NCBI GenBank assembly: GCA_022829145.1
Contig: CM040747.1
Coordinates: 1,222,371-1,286,370 of the forward strand
Length of the DNA: 64,000 nt
Source of the DNA: Albula goreensis
Lineage: Eukaryota; Chordata; Actinopteri; Albuliformes; Albulidae
Direction: 5' to 3'
The notes beneath the pieces were generated by a model. It was not told the origin of the DNA, ran no database searches, and saw only the letters and a program-made list of their open reading frames with translations. This document shows positions 1 to 13,460 of the stretch, piece by piece; within the stretch, counting starts at the first letter, position 1, and every line of letters begins with the position of its first letter. Position numbers and translations under genes: made by a program.

Positions 1-236
1 GTGCTCTGAATGATCTGACAACAAAAATTAATCCAAATGGCAATGCATCAATCAAAAAAGTCAAACGCATAAAAGGAACCTGTTTAGAAAATATATTTAA
101 ATTTAATTTTTTAGTTTTTTTATTTTACATATTCAATTTCCATAACAATTCCCCAATCCTAATTCCACTTCCTGTTCTACCTTCATCCCTCTCCCATCTG
201 TCGTCTGAAGCGAAACAGAAAACGAGTGGTCCTTAC

Positions 237-280
237 CAGGCCATAGAGCATAACTCCTTTTGGGACACCTGCCACGAAAT
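237..280 (-). CDS. itga5: itga5 exon 9
   Basis: 44 nt with acceptor ccttgcag and donor GTAAGG, ending in phase 0. It encodes [15 protein letters not shown]. This is the last exon seen before the left edge. In 1-236 I see only AT-rich intron, with an A-rich run near 390-412 on the other side of the exon. Confidence 0.92.
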
Positions 281-3200
281 CTGCAAGGCGCACAGACAGG
301 AAAAAACAAAGAGGAGAGCCGAGCGTGAGCAGAGGAAACTCTGACATGGCAATGATTCTCCTGAGACACGAAAATTCCACAAACTCAAAAAAAAAAAAAT
401 AAAAAAAAAAAAGTTTCATAGATCCCGTTCCCTAAAGTGTCAGTCAGAAAGGAAATTTAGCCAGGTTTCAGGGGAGGGAGGTCCGTGAATATTAAAGCGT
501 GGGGTGTGGGGGGTCTCTGTCATCCACGGAAGACAGTGCTGGGTCTTACCTTCCTCTGTGTCACCACTGAACTCTCCCACTGCCACCGAGTAACCTGCAG
601 AGAAACACACAGGTGAGGTTAGGCAAGGTCAGCTTCAGCGTGGGCCCAACGTACTGTAAGGTTAGCATGTGCCCACAGTGCTATGAGGTTAGCATGTGCC
701 CACAGCTATGAGGTTAGCATGTGCCCACAGCTCTATGAGGTTAGCCCAAAGCTCTATGAGGTTAGCATGTGCCCACAGCGCTATGAGGTTAGCATGTGCC
801 CAAAGCTCTATGAGGTTAGCATGTGCCCACAGCGCTATGAGGTTAGCATGTGCCCACAGCTCTATGAGGTTAGCATGTGCCCACAGCGCTATGAGGTTAG
901 CATGTGCCCACAGCGCTATGAGGTTAGCATGTGCCCACAGCACTATGAGGTTAGCACGGGCACAGGACTCCCAGCACCACCACAAACATGTGCCTCAGCC
1001 TCCAGGAGGCCTCCTGCCTTATTTGGTAAAATTCACATGGAGAATGGTGTTTTCTTTGCACTAATGACATGAGTGAGGCTTAACAGGAAGCTGAGGGAAA
1101 AATGTCGCTTTTAACCAGCGGGGCCAGAATGGCTGGCTTTACCTAGGTAGCTGTCATCATATTCGCCCTGTGCCTGCTTCGTCTGCATCTGGCCGGGCAC
1201 ATACAGCAGGAAGTACTCAGGGAAGTAGGCCTTGACGATTTCCTCCTTCGAGGCTGAGATAAGCTGGCCTATGGGGGTGACAGGAAGAACAAAACAGGAC
1301 ATTCATTATCGCTCAAGTTACTGGCCCGGCGACAGAATCACAGCTTTATTTTGTGTTTGTTTTTCTGAAACTTGTTCAATTACGACTCTAATCCTGTGCC
1401 TACCTTGCCAGAAATAGCTTCCTGGTCCTCCAAGAACAACTTTCCCATTCTACAGTGCAGCAAGAGAGAAACAACATCAGAGAAACACACACTCTCCACA
1501 CCGCTGTGGACATCACACAGACCGCCTTAAACAACCTGAGCTTGAGTGATGCTTCAGTCTGGGACTTTACCTTCGTGAAATCTGCACTGAACCCCCCCTG
1601 GCAGTACCCCTGTCCACTGTGTTCACTTCTCTCTGGAACGAAGACAGAGGTTATTGGTCATTAGGTTCATGGCGGGCACATTAAAGAGCGAAAAGTGACT
1701 TCCTGGAAAAAGGCCTGAAAGCAAGGCCATCATCTGTTGCAGTACCACACCTGTGCGACAGGGGGCGTACTCCACAAACTTGGTGAAGTTGTCCACTGAG
1801 AGGTAACACGTTCCCGTGGCATCAGAGTGGGGTTCATCCTTCTCGGTTCTCCAGTAGTAGCGTGGGGCACAAGCCTACAACAAAATTGGGTGGGAGTGGG
1901 GGAGGGGGGGTGGGGAGAGGTGTCGACCCGAGAGTTAGCTTTTCTGTTGCACATGCTGGGGGAGCAATCAGAGCAGTAAAAACAGTCAATGCAAATTAGC
2001 ATAATTAGCGTTTATGTTTGCTGTTTCTTCTCCATTGTTCTACCTCCTTTTGTCCTTAATTGGTGAGGAAAAAAGAACAAAGCCGGGCTTTAATCCAAAC
2101 TGGTCTGCTCACAAATGGCAGAAAGCTCATTTTCGACCTTTTAAAACGTTTCAAATGAAAATTGCTGATCAGAAAAAAAAAACCCTTTTTATGGGAGCTT
2201 TTGGTTCTGTTTGAGCTTGGCTGGAACTTGGTCCAGACTGAGCCCCAGGTACGCTCTGGCCGGGGCACTGCGTTTGGGGCAGACTGGGCCCCTGGTACGC
2301 CCTGGCTGGGGCACTGCGTTTGGGGCAGACTGAGCCCCTGGTACGCCCTGGCTGGGGCACTGCGTTTGGGGCAGACTGAGCCCCTGGTACGCCCTGGCCA
2401 GGGCAGGGCACTGAGTTTTGGGGCAGACTGGGCCCCTGGTACGAGTTTGGGGTCCCCCTGGCTGGGGCAGGGCACTGAGTTTGGGGCAGACTGAGCCCCT
2501 GGTACGCCCTGGCTGGGGCACTGCGTTTGGGGCAGACTGAGCCCCTGGTACGCCCTGGCTGGGGCACTGCGTTTGGGGCAGACTGAGCCCCTGGTACGCC
2601 CTGGCTGGGGCACTGCGTTTGGGGATCAGAGTGTTTTCCTTTACTCCATCTTGCCATAAATAAACAGAGAAAACAGAGAGAAGCCTTTGTCTCTTTGTCT
2701 CTGCTCTGAGCACTTTTGTTTTATCATGTTACCATGAGGGACATTCCAGAAGGGGATGGGAGGGGGCATCACAAAAACATCTATTTCCATCATGTCAGAG
2801 GCCTGCAGCAGAGGTTGAATTAGACTGCAGCTCGCAGCGAAACAGGCGGAGGAGAGGGGTCTCCGCACAGGCCTGGCAGCTCGCAGAGCGAAACAGGCGG
2901 AGGAGAGGGGTCTCCGCACAGGCCTGGCTGAAGGCTGTCTGATTCCAGGGCCATCGATTGTGCAGAGCTCAGACAGACACACATAGAATTATATACCGAG
3001 ACTTTGAATGGTCACAAAAAGCGAAATGACACAGGAGGTTTCATAACCAATTATAAATGCTCGTTTGAGAGAATTCAGTGTAGTTTAAAACAAAATAGGG
3101 CAGTTTTCTTTCGTGCTACACCTGAACTAAAATGGTCCTGTTGGGTGCTCTGCTGTTACGTGGCGTCTCATTTATTTTCAGGACTGCAGGTTCATTCAGC

Positions 3201-6200
3201 AGCACGCTTTACCGCTGGCCCTGAGATGAGTTTGTGGAACCCTGACTGATGAGCAGAGCTTGGCCTTCCCGTGTCCCAGCTTACCAAGATAGTGTTTCCA
3301 TGGGAACGCACTGTGGCGCCGAACCACTGGTGGGACTTGAACTCCACTTGGAGGTCTGTGTTGTTGACATGGAAACTGCGATCACCTGTGCCGAAGGAAA
3401 AAAGCAGCAATGAGGCAATGAGAAAGACTGTGGATCCAACACCCCGCCCTCTTTCCCCAACCCCAACAGCCGAGGCCTCCCCCAACTGAGCCGTCTGTGA
3501 CTTCAGACCCCGCACTTTGAGTATAAGCCACTGTTTCCCTAATACTGCAATTTAGGTACAGTTTCTATCTATCTACCTATCTATCTTTAGAGATGGCCCA
3601 AAGTTCAAACACCGTCGGCAACGCCAAGCTGTGTGGCCTTGTGAACATAGCATCTGCTCAGCCACCTGGCCGCTGGAGCGGAGGATCGCTCGGTTCTGCC
3701 TCACACAGGACACAGGTAATGAGATAGGTGAGCAGACGGCCCATCTGGAAGAGCAGAAGTGACAGAAGCTCAGATGCAGACGGCTAAGACTAGAAGAGAG
3801 GTTTTTATTGAGAACCGGCAGGTACAGAAACTCAAAGACAGGCTTCATTTGAGAACCGCACGCTGGTGGGGGCTGGTTTTAGCTGTACGTCTTCACTGCT
3901 GTGTGCTTTCAGACGGTAAATGGGAATGCTCAAGCTCTTCACGTATAATTAGCAGTTGTCATCATTGTTATTATTTATAACTTATTTTATTATGTACTCA
4001 TTTTTGTTGTACTTTCACCATAACGGCCATGCCCATGAATGATCCTCTACGGTCAGTGTTCAGATGTGACTGCAGGGGTGGTCCGACTGACCTCAGATCT
4101 GTGAGTTCACTAAAACATTCCCAAATCCCTTTCTCCACATGGCTGTGGTGATGATGAGTAAGAGCTGCCAAGCGATGGTGTGAAAGAGGGGAACGAGCGA
4201 GGCGTAGGAGAGGAGAGGGAGGACAGGAGAATTACATCAGCCTTGTTCACCTCCACCTCCCCCCACCCGACCGCCGCCGCCCTGAGTCTACAGCTCCCCA
4301 GCCCAGTCACACGGCCAACACAAACAGGACTGCGGCCCGCCCAGCCCCCCACCTATCAATCAGCTGTTCCCAGCATGCTCTGCTCTCTCTCTCTCTCTCT
4401 CAGGCCCGGCCAGCCAGGAAAGCACAGGGATTACAGCTTTTAATAACATTACCCAAGATCTACCATATCGCAGGCCACCAGAAACCCCGCACCCCCACCC
4501 CCAGCCCCCACGGATGGTTCTCTGTGCCCCCTGCCAAACAAAACACCTCCTCCCCCTCACTCTCATTAACGAATCCTGAGATCGTGAGCCATCAGCCCCG
4601 CCCCCGCCCTGTTCTGCAGCGCGCACAGCGCGATTCACGTTCAGGTTTGGGCGCGTGCAACCGGATCCGGTGTTTTAGTACACATGAGATCCAGAACACG
4701 TTTCCACAGACGCGTAACTAAAAACGCACGTTTAACACACTTTCATAATCCACATACTGTGCTTGTTATTTTAAAAATAATGTACGTTTCCAAAAAAAAG
4801 GCGGTTTTCACATGTGAAAAGCATGGTTTTGTATGAGCCGGGGAGAGCAGACGCAGCGCAGCAGAGGGGGCCGTTGCGTAAGGGGGTGAGGGATTCTCAG
4901 AGTTCTTCGGGCATTTTTCTGCAGCGAGAGGAAAAACAGCTGGCTGCTGCACATCAGGCTTGCAGAGTATTGCATAAGAGCTGTGTTTACAGGCAGAGCA
5001 CAGCCTTCATCTGCCTGGGCCGAGTCCCCCCAGCGGCCCAAGGCCAGGCCTCTGCACAGCACACTGGCCTCTTCCCAATGCGCAGCCTTGGGCTCACAGT
5101 CACAGGTTTACTAGTCAGATGGGGAGTTGGGAGTTGGATTGGGAGTTTGGACTGAGACCCCTGAAGTTGGTGGTTCAAGCCCCAGCCTAACCACAGCAAG
5201 GACACGACTGCTGTTGGGTCCTTGAGCAAGGCCCTTAACCCCACATTGCTTCTTGTGAGTTAGATGGGGAGTCAGATGGGAGTTGGGAGTTAGATGGGGA
5301 GTCGGATGGGAGTTGGGAGTTAGATGGGGAGTCGGATGGAAGTTGGGAGTTGAGGGTTGGGAGTCGGATGGGAGTTGGGAGTTGGATGGGGAGTTGGACG
5401 GGAGTTGGGAGTTGGATGGGGAGATGGGAGTTGGGAGTCGGATGGGGAGTCGGATGGGAGTTGGGAGTCGGATGGGAGTTAGGAGTCGGATGGGGAGTCG
5501 GACGGGAGTTGGGAGTTGGATGGGGAGTCAGATGGGGAGCTGAATGGGGAGTTGACGCATTAGCTGGATGGGCGCTGGACAGTCCGGAGGGAGGGAGTCT
5601 GGAGGAGGTGCTTGCTCTGTGATCTTGGCCCTCCTTTCCGCTCTGATCTCTGATGTGTTCCAGCCCTCTGAAGTCTCCGTGCAGCCTGCGCAGAAACGCT
5701 GACACAACACAACCCCCCACACCCTCAGGGGATGCAGGCCGTCTGGACTGTGTCTGCAGACACCTGACCTTTGACCTTTGCAAGGGGAGTAATGGAGGAG
5801 GGTGAGGTAGGCTGTTGGAGGGGGGTAGGTAGGGAACCTGATTATATGATGTTATCACAATACACAGCCGACAGAGTGAGATTCTCTACATTTTGTGATT
5901 TAATATTACAATGTATTACTGTTAAGTATTTTATTCTAACTTGACGATTAAAACAATATAATCATTCACCTCAAAACTAAAATGTTATTGTTATTTTTAT
6001 TCTTTTTCAACTCTCTGTTTAACCAGACTGGGTTGACTGAGACCTCATTTGATTGAATTCCCATACATATTCATTTTTCCTTCCTGGGGAAATTTTCACT
6101 AAATTACAGATTGTTAAAAATTTGATCGGAAAACAGAGTGACATCATTAAATAGATAATCAACAAGTATGGTGGAAAATCCTAATACTGTAGTTTTGGGG

Positions 6201-9200
6201 TTTTTTGGGTGGGGCGTACTGACGGCCGCAGTCTCAGGCAGCACTCTGGGACTGAGGGGGCGGAGGGCGGAGGGGGTTTGTGACAAATGGCTAAATTCAG
6301 TTGCCATGTCACCCCCAAGGGGAGCAATAGAGGGAAGGGGGCAGAGTGTTTGGGGGGAGGAGCAGGGCCGACCGTCAGATCTCAGAAACCCCAGCCCTGT
6401 TACCCCCCCCCCTGCGGTTCAGTGGCTTTCTCAGTTCCTCTTATCTGATGGAGGTAGACAACACCCCCACCCCCTGGGGTGAGACTGGCCCAATTTGAAG
6501 AGCTAATTTAACTGACCAGCCTCTACGGGAACCACCAATGTAATAACGCCTTAACGATTTTATACAAAGAGATTAAATTGATTTAGCCCATTTATCTCAT
6601 CAAAGCGGCCCTGACCTCAGGCACCTCCCAGCCTGCCCGCCTCCTTAACGGCAACGTGAAAAAAACGCTAACTTTTTAACAGAAATAAAGAGGAAGAGTC
6701 TGGTCTGCTCCCAGCGTTTTCCCTGGCAGTGCGCAGGGACCTGTCTGTGCACGTGTTGTACATGCTGTTCTCGTTCCGCCGCCTCCATCACATGGACCAG
6801 GAGCTGAAATGTCTCCCAAACCCAAGCTCTCCAGTACGGAGCAGGTTCAGTGCCAACAACTCGACTGAAATAAACACTGCCTCTTTTTCCTTGTACCCTG
6901 TCCTCTATCTCCCTCTCTCTTTCTCTTTCCCTTACTCTCTCTCCACTCCCCCGCCCACCTCCTTTACCTCGGCAGGCCTGTATATTGTCAGCCCTTGTAA
7001 CCACTGAGGGTAAGGCCTGAATTTCAGATCCACTCAGACGAAGCTCTTGCTGTCAGCTTCCAGCCTCTTCAGCAGTCACTTGTTTCCCCCCACGGTTTCA
7101 CACCCCAAACCCCCACCCCCGAAACCATTCCCAACACCCCCGGCCTCCCAAAACCCCCATGACTTTACCCCAAATGACCTCATAAAGACGGCTTTGTTTC
7201 CCAGCGTCGGCACGCTCAGTGGGTGGAAAACACACAAACTTTGCCGGGGTGTGAAAAGAGCTACACAGGACCTCACCCTAACCCAGCACAAAGAGAATAA
7301 CCCAGCAGTCTGCACAAAGGGAACAACCCAGCCACCACACCACACTCCTGCAACCAGCACAAACAAAACAAAGCAATCTGCACAAAGAGAATAACCCAGC
7401 CACCATACCACACTCCTGCAACCAGCACAGAGAGAACAACCCAGCAATCTGTACAAAGAGAACAACCCAGCAATCTGCACAAAGGGAATAAATGAACAAA
7501 ACCCACACCCACAAACAAACAAAAACACAAACTCTCTCCAGCTCAGGAGCAAAGAGTACAGGAGGAGAGGAGAGGTCAGCTGTGTGTGATTGGGCGTCTT
7601 TACCCGATGAAAAGAATCTGTCCTGGAAGCTCTGTTTTGTCTAATCTAAGGCACATTCCAACGGCACATTTCTCTGAACGCTACGGTCAAACTGCAGAAT
7701 GGAGATACTTCCACTAACTTCACATTCCTTGAAAATGTGGCTACACACACATGTGCGCACACACACACACCTCCAGGCCTTATCTACGAGGGGCCTTTAG
7801 CAAGGAAAGTATCTGTTTTCAGTACCTTTGTTCGATTAAAAGAGTGACCAAGCTATCGGCAAGTAACCGACAGTTTCCTCCTAATCATCGCGGACTGTAG
7901 CCCTCTCTCTCCTCACATCAAGTCAGAGGATGTAGCTAACTAAAAGCGAGAATGGGGTTTAATTCTGTAAATTCAATTCCACCATTTCAAAGAACTCAAA
8001 GCTGCATTTGAGAGATAAATCCCTCTATTATGTGCAGATCACGCTGTGCTCAGAGTTAGCAAACATGCTTAGCAGCTCTCTGATGGTGTGTGCAACAGAC
8101 CAAAGGATCTTCACTTTCTGAATATTCCAAATGTAAATGACGGCCCGTTAGAAGTGACGGCTACAGCCTCTGATGTGATAGCTTATCGTGTGTTAGATGC
8201 AAGTACATACACCTACGCTGTCATTTTCCCTCTTTACACCAAGATCACTCACAGACGTCAGAAAGTTTCACCACTCTCTCATACACTTCCTCCAAATGTG
8301 GAGCGGAAATGTGTAGAGATGACTTGATTAAATCTAGATTTCAAAATGAATTTATCACATTTATTTTCATATTTCTATTTCTACTGAAGAATTCACCCAA
8401 GTTCAACTTAATCTCATTCAGCATGAAACCAACACATATTTAGTATGAAATGAGGAGCCCCAGCAAGACACGATCTTACCTTTACTATCGAACCCAACGG
8501 TGCTGCAGTCAGATTGGCTCAGGCCCCAGGGGCAGTAGTACACAGACCCACCCTCAATGACGTTTGATTGGCTGGTGTTGGCTTTGGGTGCTCCAATCAG
8601 AACACTAACACTGCAAAAAGAAAAGAAGAAAGAAAAATGAGTACAACGTAGAGCAGCAGAACATGCCCAAATCAGAAACATCTTCAAAACACTACTACCA
8701 CTAAGCCCACTCCAGCTAAACATCCCTTCTGATTTTACTCTAAAAATACTGGAAGGAGAGAGAAGTGACAAAGGAGTTCATGGTACTAGTTGGAAAAGCA
8801 ATACACTTTCATTTTTTGAGTAGCTTAAGGAAAAAGGTAGCTATGTCACATTAGAATGCAGGTCACAGCACATGAGTGACTGTTTGCCATCAGGATTATT
8901 TTCAATCAATTTTCAAAATTAGAGGATAAGAAGGTCAACTGGGAAAAGTCAAAATGGAGGGTTAGGGGTTGGGGTTAGGGGTAGGGTTAGGGGTTAGGGG
9001 TCAAAGTGGATGAGTGCAGAGGGGTTAGGGTTAGGATTATGAAGGTTAGGGAGGGTTAGGGGTTAGGGGTTAGGGGTTAGGGTTAGGATTATGAGGGCTA
9101 GGGTTAGGGGTTAGGGGTCAAAGTGGATGAGTGCAGAGGGTTAGGGAGGGTTAGGGGTTAGGGGTTAGGATTATGAGGGTTAGGGGGTTAGGGGTCAAAG

Positions 9201-11475
9201 TGGATGAGTGCAGAGGGTTAGGGGTTAGGGTTAGGATTATGAAGGTTAGGGGTTAGGGGTTAGGGTTGGGGTTAGGGGTTAGGGTTAGGGTTAGGATTAT
9301 GAGGGTTAGGGGGGTTAGGGGTCAAAGTGGATGAGTGCAGAGGTTAGGGGTTAGGGTTAGGGGTTAGGGTTAGGATTATGAGGATTAGGGGTTAGTATAA
9401 TGAGGGTTAGGGGTTAGGGGTCAAAGTGGATGAGTGCAGAGGTTAGGGTTAGGGTTAGGGGTCAAAGTGGATGAGTGCAGAGGGTTAGGGGTTAGGGGGG
9501 TTAGGATTATGAGGTTAGGGTTAGGGGTTAGGGGTCAAAGTGGATGAGTGCAGAGGGTTAGGGGTTAGGGTTAGGGTTAGGATTATGAGGGTTAGGGGTT
9601 AGGGGTTAAAGTGGATGAGTGCAGAGGTTAGGGTTAGGGGTTAGGGTTAAAGTGGATGAGTGCAGAGGGTTAGGGGTTAGGGTTAGGATTATGAGGGTTA
9701 GGGGTTAGGTTAGGGTTAGGATTATGAGGGTTAGGGTTAGGGGTTAGGGGTCAAAGTGGATGAGTGCAGAGGTTAGGGGTTAGGGTTAGGGTTAGGATTA
9801 TGAGGGTTAGGGGTTTTTCTGGGACTCCAGCCTTATATCCAAATAAAAGCACACACAGTCCTGTATTTATCTCGGTTAACGTGATACAGAACCCCTCTGG
9901 GAAAAATCGGGCCTGATGGAGTGGGCGCTGACACAAACTCGTAGCCCCCACTGGAGCTCAGCCTGATCTCCACACAGGGCCCACACAGGGCCCACTCAGG
10001 CAGGGGTGGAGCTGTGCACCTCCTCCACCTCACACAGCCTGACCTCAGAGGGCCTGAAGCCGGCTACACGCAGCCCCTGGCACAGCCTCAGTCCTGGCCC
10101 AGCCGCAGACCAGCCAGCAGGGAGGATACCGAACCACTTCACTGCATGCTGTGGGCCCTACATCAGCCATGACAACTCTAGTGTGCTCCTCACCTGATAA
10201 GGCAAGGTACATTACCCCAGCCTCAAAACTGCCAGCTGGGATTTCCCTATAACGTGTGTTTTTTTCATTCAAAGGTCTTCTTAAGTAGGGGGTGAGAGAC
10301 AGAGAGAAAACAGACAGAGAGAGGGAGAAAATAAAATAAGAGGCTGGCTAGGCCGTGCTTTGCTGACCGTATCATTATCATTAATGTTTAACTGAGTTCC
10401 ACTGTCAATACCCAGGAAAAAAATACTCAAACAACGCTGCCATGTTGATTAATACAAAAGCGTTCAAAGACAATAAGAAATAAAGAGCCAAAGAATCCAC
10501 AGCAGAAAAAATACATAAAAAGACAAATTAAAAGAGCTAATGGCACACTTAGCCATGCAGCTAACTTACACAGAGACTCCCCTGTTTAACCTACAGCATT
10601 ACTGTTGCTGGCTAACTGGCGTGTTTACATACACATTGCTGTATGGCAGTGCTAGCGCACTGGCGTGTTTACATACACTTGCTGTATGGCAGTGCTAGCG
10701 CACTGGCGTGTTTACATACACATTGCTGTATGGCAGTGCTAGCGTACTGGCGTGTTTACAGTGCTGTATGGCAGTGCTAGCGCACTGGCGTGTTTACATA
10801 CACATTGCTGTATGGCAGTGCTAGCGCCACGTAGCCATGTGCTCTTGTTTATCTCCTCCTCTGTCACACGCACTCCTGTGTTCCGTCAGCGTGACTATCT
10901 CCCTCCTCCCTCCCGATCTCTTCCAGTGTACCACTTTAGGAACCGCTGAAACGGCAAACCTGGAAAACCGTTCATCACGCACGTCTTGCTGACGCCGGTG
11001 TCTATTGGATCTTAGCTATTACTACTAACGTGCGCTTAGCAAACGCCCTTTTTCCAGGGGTGACTTAAAAAGCCCAGTTTTCTTTTTTTCACTAAAATAC
11101 TGAGTGTTTGAGCCACTAAAACAGCTGTGCGAGCTGCGGTAACCCAGACTAAGCCCCTCGCTCATGCGCCCGCAGGCTGTGACTCAAAGCCATAGCGCCC
11201 TGGCGAGGCGCACACCATTTCCCTTACTCTGAGGTACAGACCCGTTAATGGAATATCTGTGCGGCAGCCCATGGCAACCTGCCCCGAGAGGTCAAATCAA
11301 AGCTCCGCAGCGTCTCGCTCCCCCGATCACACCAATCAGCTGCGGGCTGCACTGATTGGAGGCGCTTTCTAGGTGCTGTTTGGCATGGCTCTTACAAAGG
11401 CCAGCCATGACTTCACTATCATTACTTAATTACACTGCCAGGATAGCCAGACTGCCAAACAGTGAGGGAGGGAGA

Positions 11476-11507
<32 letters not shown>

Positions 11508-13410
11508 CATGTGTGTGTGTGTGTGTGTGTGCATGCGTGCGTGTAAGTGTGTGTGTGAGATCGAGGGGTCTTGAAACACAGGAAATGTGAACCATTTCCT
11601 GCCCTGGGTCTCTCCATTATCCACGGAGGGAACTTACGTTAACTATATTTAGTATCCCCTCATGACTTGGGCTACAGTAGCGGCATTCAGACGTTGCTAA
11701 ATACAAAAATCCAAATCACTCTAGCAGGACTCATTAGACTACCCTGCAGACGTCATATTCCTGCAGAAAGGTGTCCTGGGAAATGGAACAGAAAGGGAAG
11801 TTCCTGCTCTGTGATTGGGGGAAGGCTGCCACAGCACGGTATGCCCGCACCAGTGAGACAAAACACAAGCATGGCGTAGCAGTGATGGACGGAAAGCACT
11901 CTTTCTTTCGCCGTCAGGTTGGTGAGAGCAGGGAGGTGTGGCCACAGAGGGGTCACAGCTCCCTGCAGTTTGGACTTTTAGCACTGTAACCTCTGAGCTA
12001 CAAGCCCAGCTCCCTAACCATTACACTACACTGTAACCTCTGAGCTACAAGCCCAGCTCCCTAACCATTACACTACACTGTAACCTCTGAGCTACAAGCC
12101 CAGCTCCCTAACCATTACACTACACTGTAACCTCTGAGCTACAAGCCCAGCTCCCTAACCATTACACTACACTGTAACCTCTGAGCTACAAGCCCAGCTC
12201 CCTAACCATTATACTACACTGTAACCTCTGAGCTACAAGCCCAGCTCCCTAACCATTATACTACACTGTAACCTCTGAGCTACAAGCCCAGCTCCCTAAC
12301 CATTATACTACACTGTAACCTCTGAGCTACAAGCCCAGCTCCCTAACCATTATACTACACTGTAACCTCTGAGCTACAAGCCCAGCTCCCTAACCATTAC
12401 AATACACTGTAACTTCTGAGCTACAAGCCCAGCTCCCTAACCATTATACTACACTGTAACCTCTGAGCTACAAGCCCAGCTCCCTGACCATTGGGAAGCA
12501 GGTAATATTTTCCAAACCTCTCAGAAACACTGCAGTAAGCATTTTATCTGGGGCAGAGAGCCACCGTACAGCAGGTAGAATCCCTGTCCAGTGCACCGCA
12601 GGGGCCCAAAGACAGCGCGGCCGCGTGGTTGCTTTGGTAATAGCAGAGAGGTGGGACGCTGACAGAGTGTTTTGCCGTGAGCCATCTGTGCCGAGGGACG
12701 GTCCCAGTGGACGTACAGCCGGCTGGATGTGAGTAATGGCATTCCCAGAGAGTCCAACCATCAACATTTCCCACGGCGACCATCTGTGGGCCTGCTGTCT
12801 GCAGAGCGACGAGGACGGCTGTCCGCCTTCACGGGCCGGCTGGCGGAGGCTCTGACCTGCCTCTCCCTCTCCCTCCCTCCATCTCCCTCTCTCTTTCTTT
12901 CATTCTCTCTCCCTCTCCATCTCCCTCTCTCCCACTCTCCCTTAATCACTCTGATTCCTGCATGTTCTCACACACTCTTTGACCAAAACAAATCTGTGAA
13001 CCGATCTGTTCAGAGACTGACCGAAGCCACATGTGTGCTCTGAAAGTAATAAAAATCTCCTCTGTTTTCTGCACAAACACTTCCTGTTCAGCCAGAGGTG
13101 GTGAAACTCGTCTGTCTCTCAAATGGGAGGGCAGCCATCATCAGGTTAAACTAATTTAGGTTAAAGCATTACTGAACAATTTCATTAGTCTGATAATTCT
13201 GAAGCTAGAAGCCGTCATGGCTACTCTACCAAGCCCCTCACCATTAAATGCTTTATGCAAACCTGTCAAATTAAACCGGCCACAAAGCTCAATTAACACA
13301 GGCCTGTCCAATCAAAATGCGTAAACAAAACTCCACACAGTTTACTCCACCTTGGGCTTGGCAGGCTCATGCGTTATGCGCACATAAACACACACACACT
13401 CACACACAGG

Positions 13411-13460
<50 letters not shown>

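Larger units (their letters stand above)
3386..8479. other. itga5: itga5 intron 2 (5.1 kb), no gene seen
   Basis: Apart from the SINE fragment and the gatgggga array near 5.1-5.56 kb and the short duplicated block near 7.3-7.5 kb, I see AT-rich and pyrimidine-rich unique sequence. No further integrin exon or other coding similarity was found on either strand. Confidence 0.7.

Noticed and set aside
683..1072. Repetitive open frames on both strands
   Set aside because: They are generated by a 27-bp repeat, a multiple of three without stops, and sit in an itga5 intron.
2056..2713. 162-185 residue minus-strand frames rich in Pro/Gln/Ser
   Set aside because: They read through the 46-bp minisatellite in different frames; no start context, domain or splice support.
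5105..5255. Functional tRNA gene
   Set aside because: Only B-box-like sequence is present and no cloverleaf can be formed; the body is SINE-type.
8959..9814. True chromosome end or telomere fusion
   Set aside because: Mixed 6/7-mers with a fixed spacer and unique sequence on both sides indicate an interstitial minisatellite.
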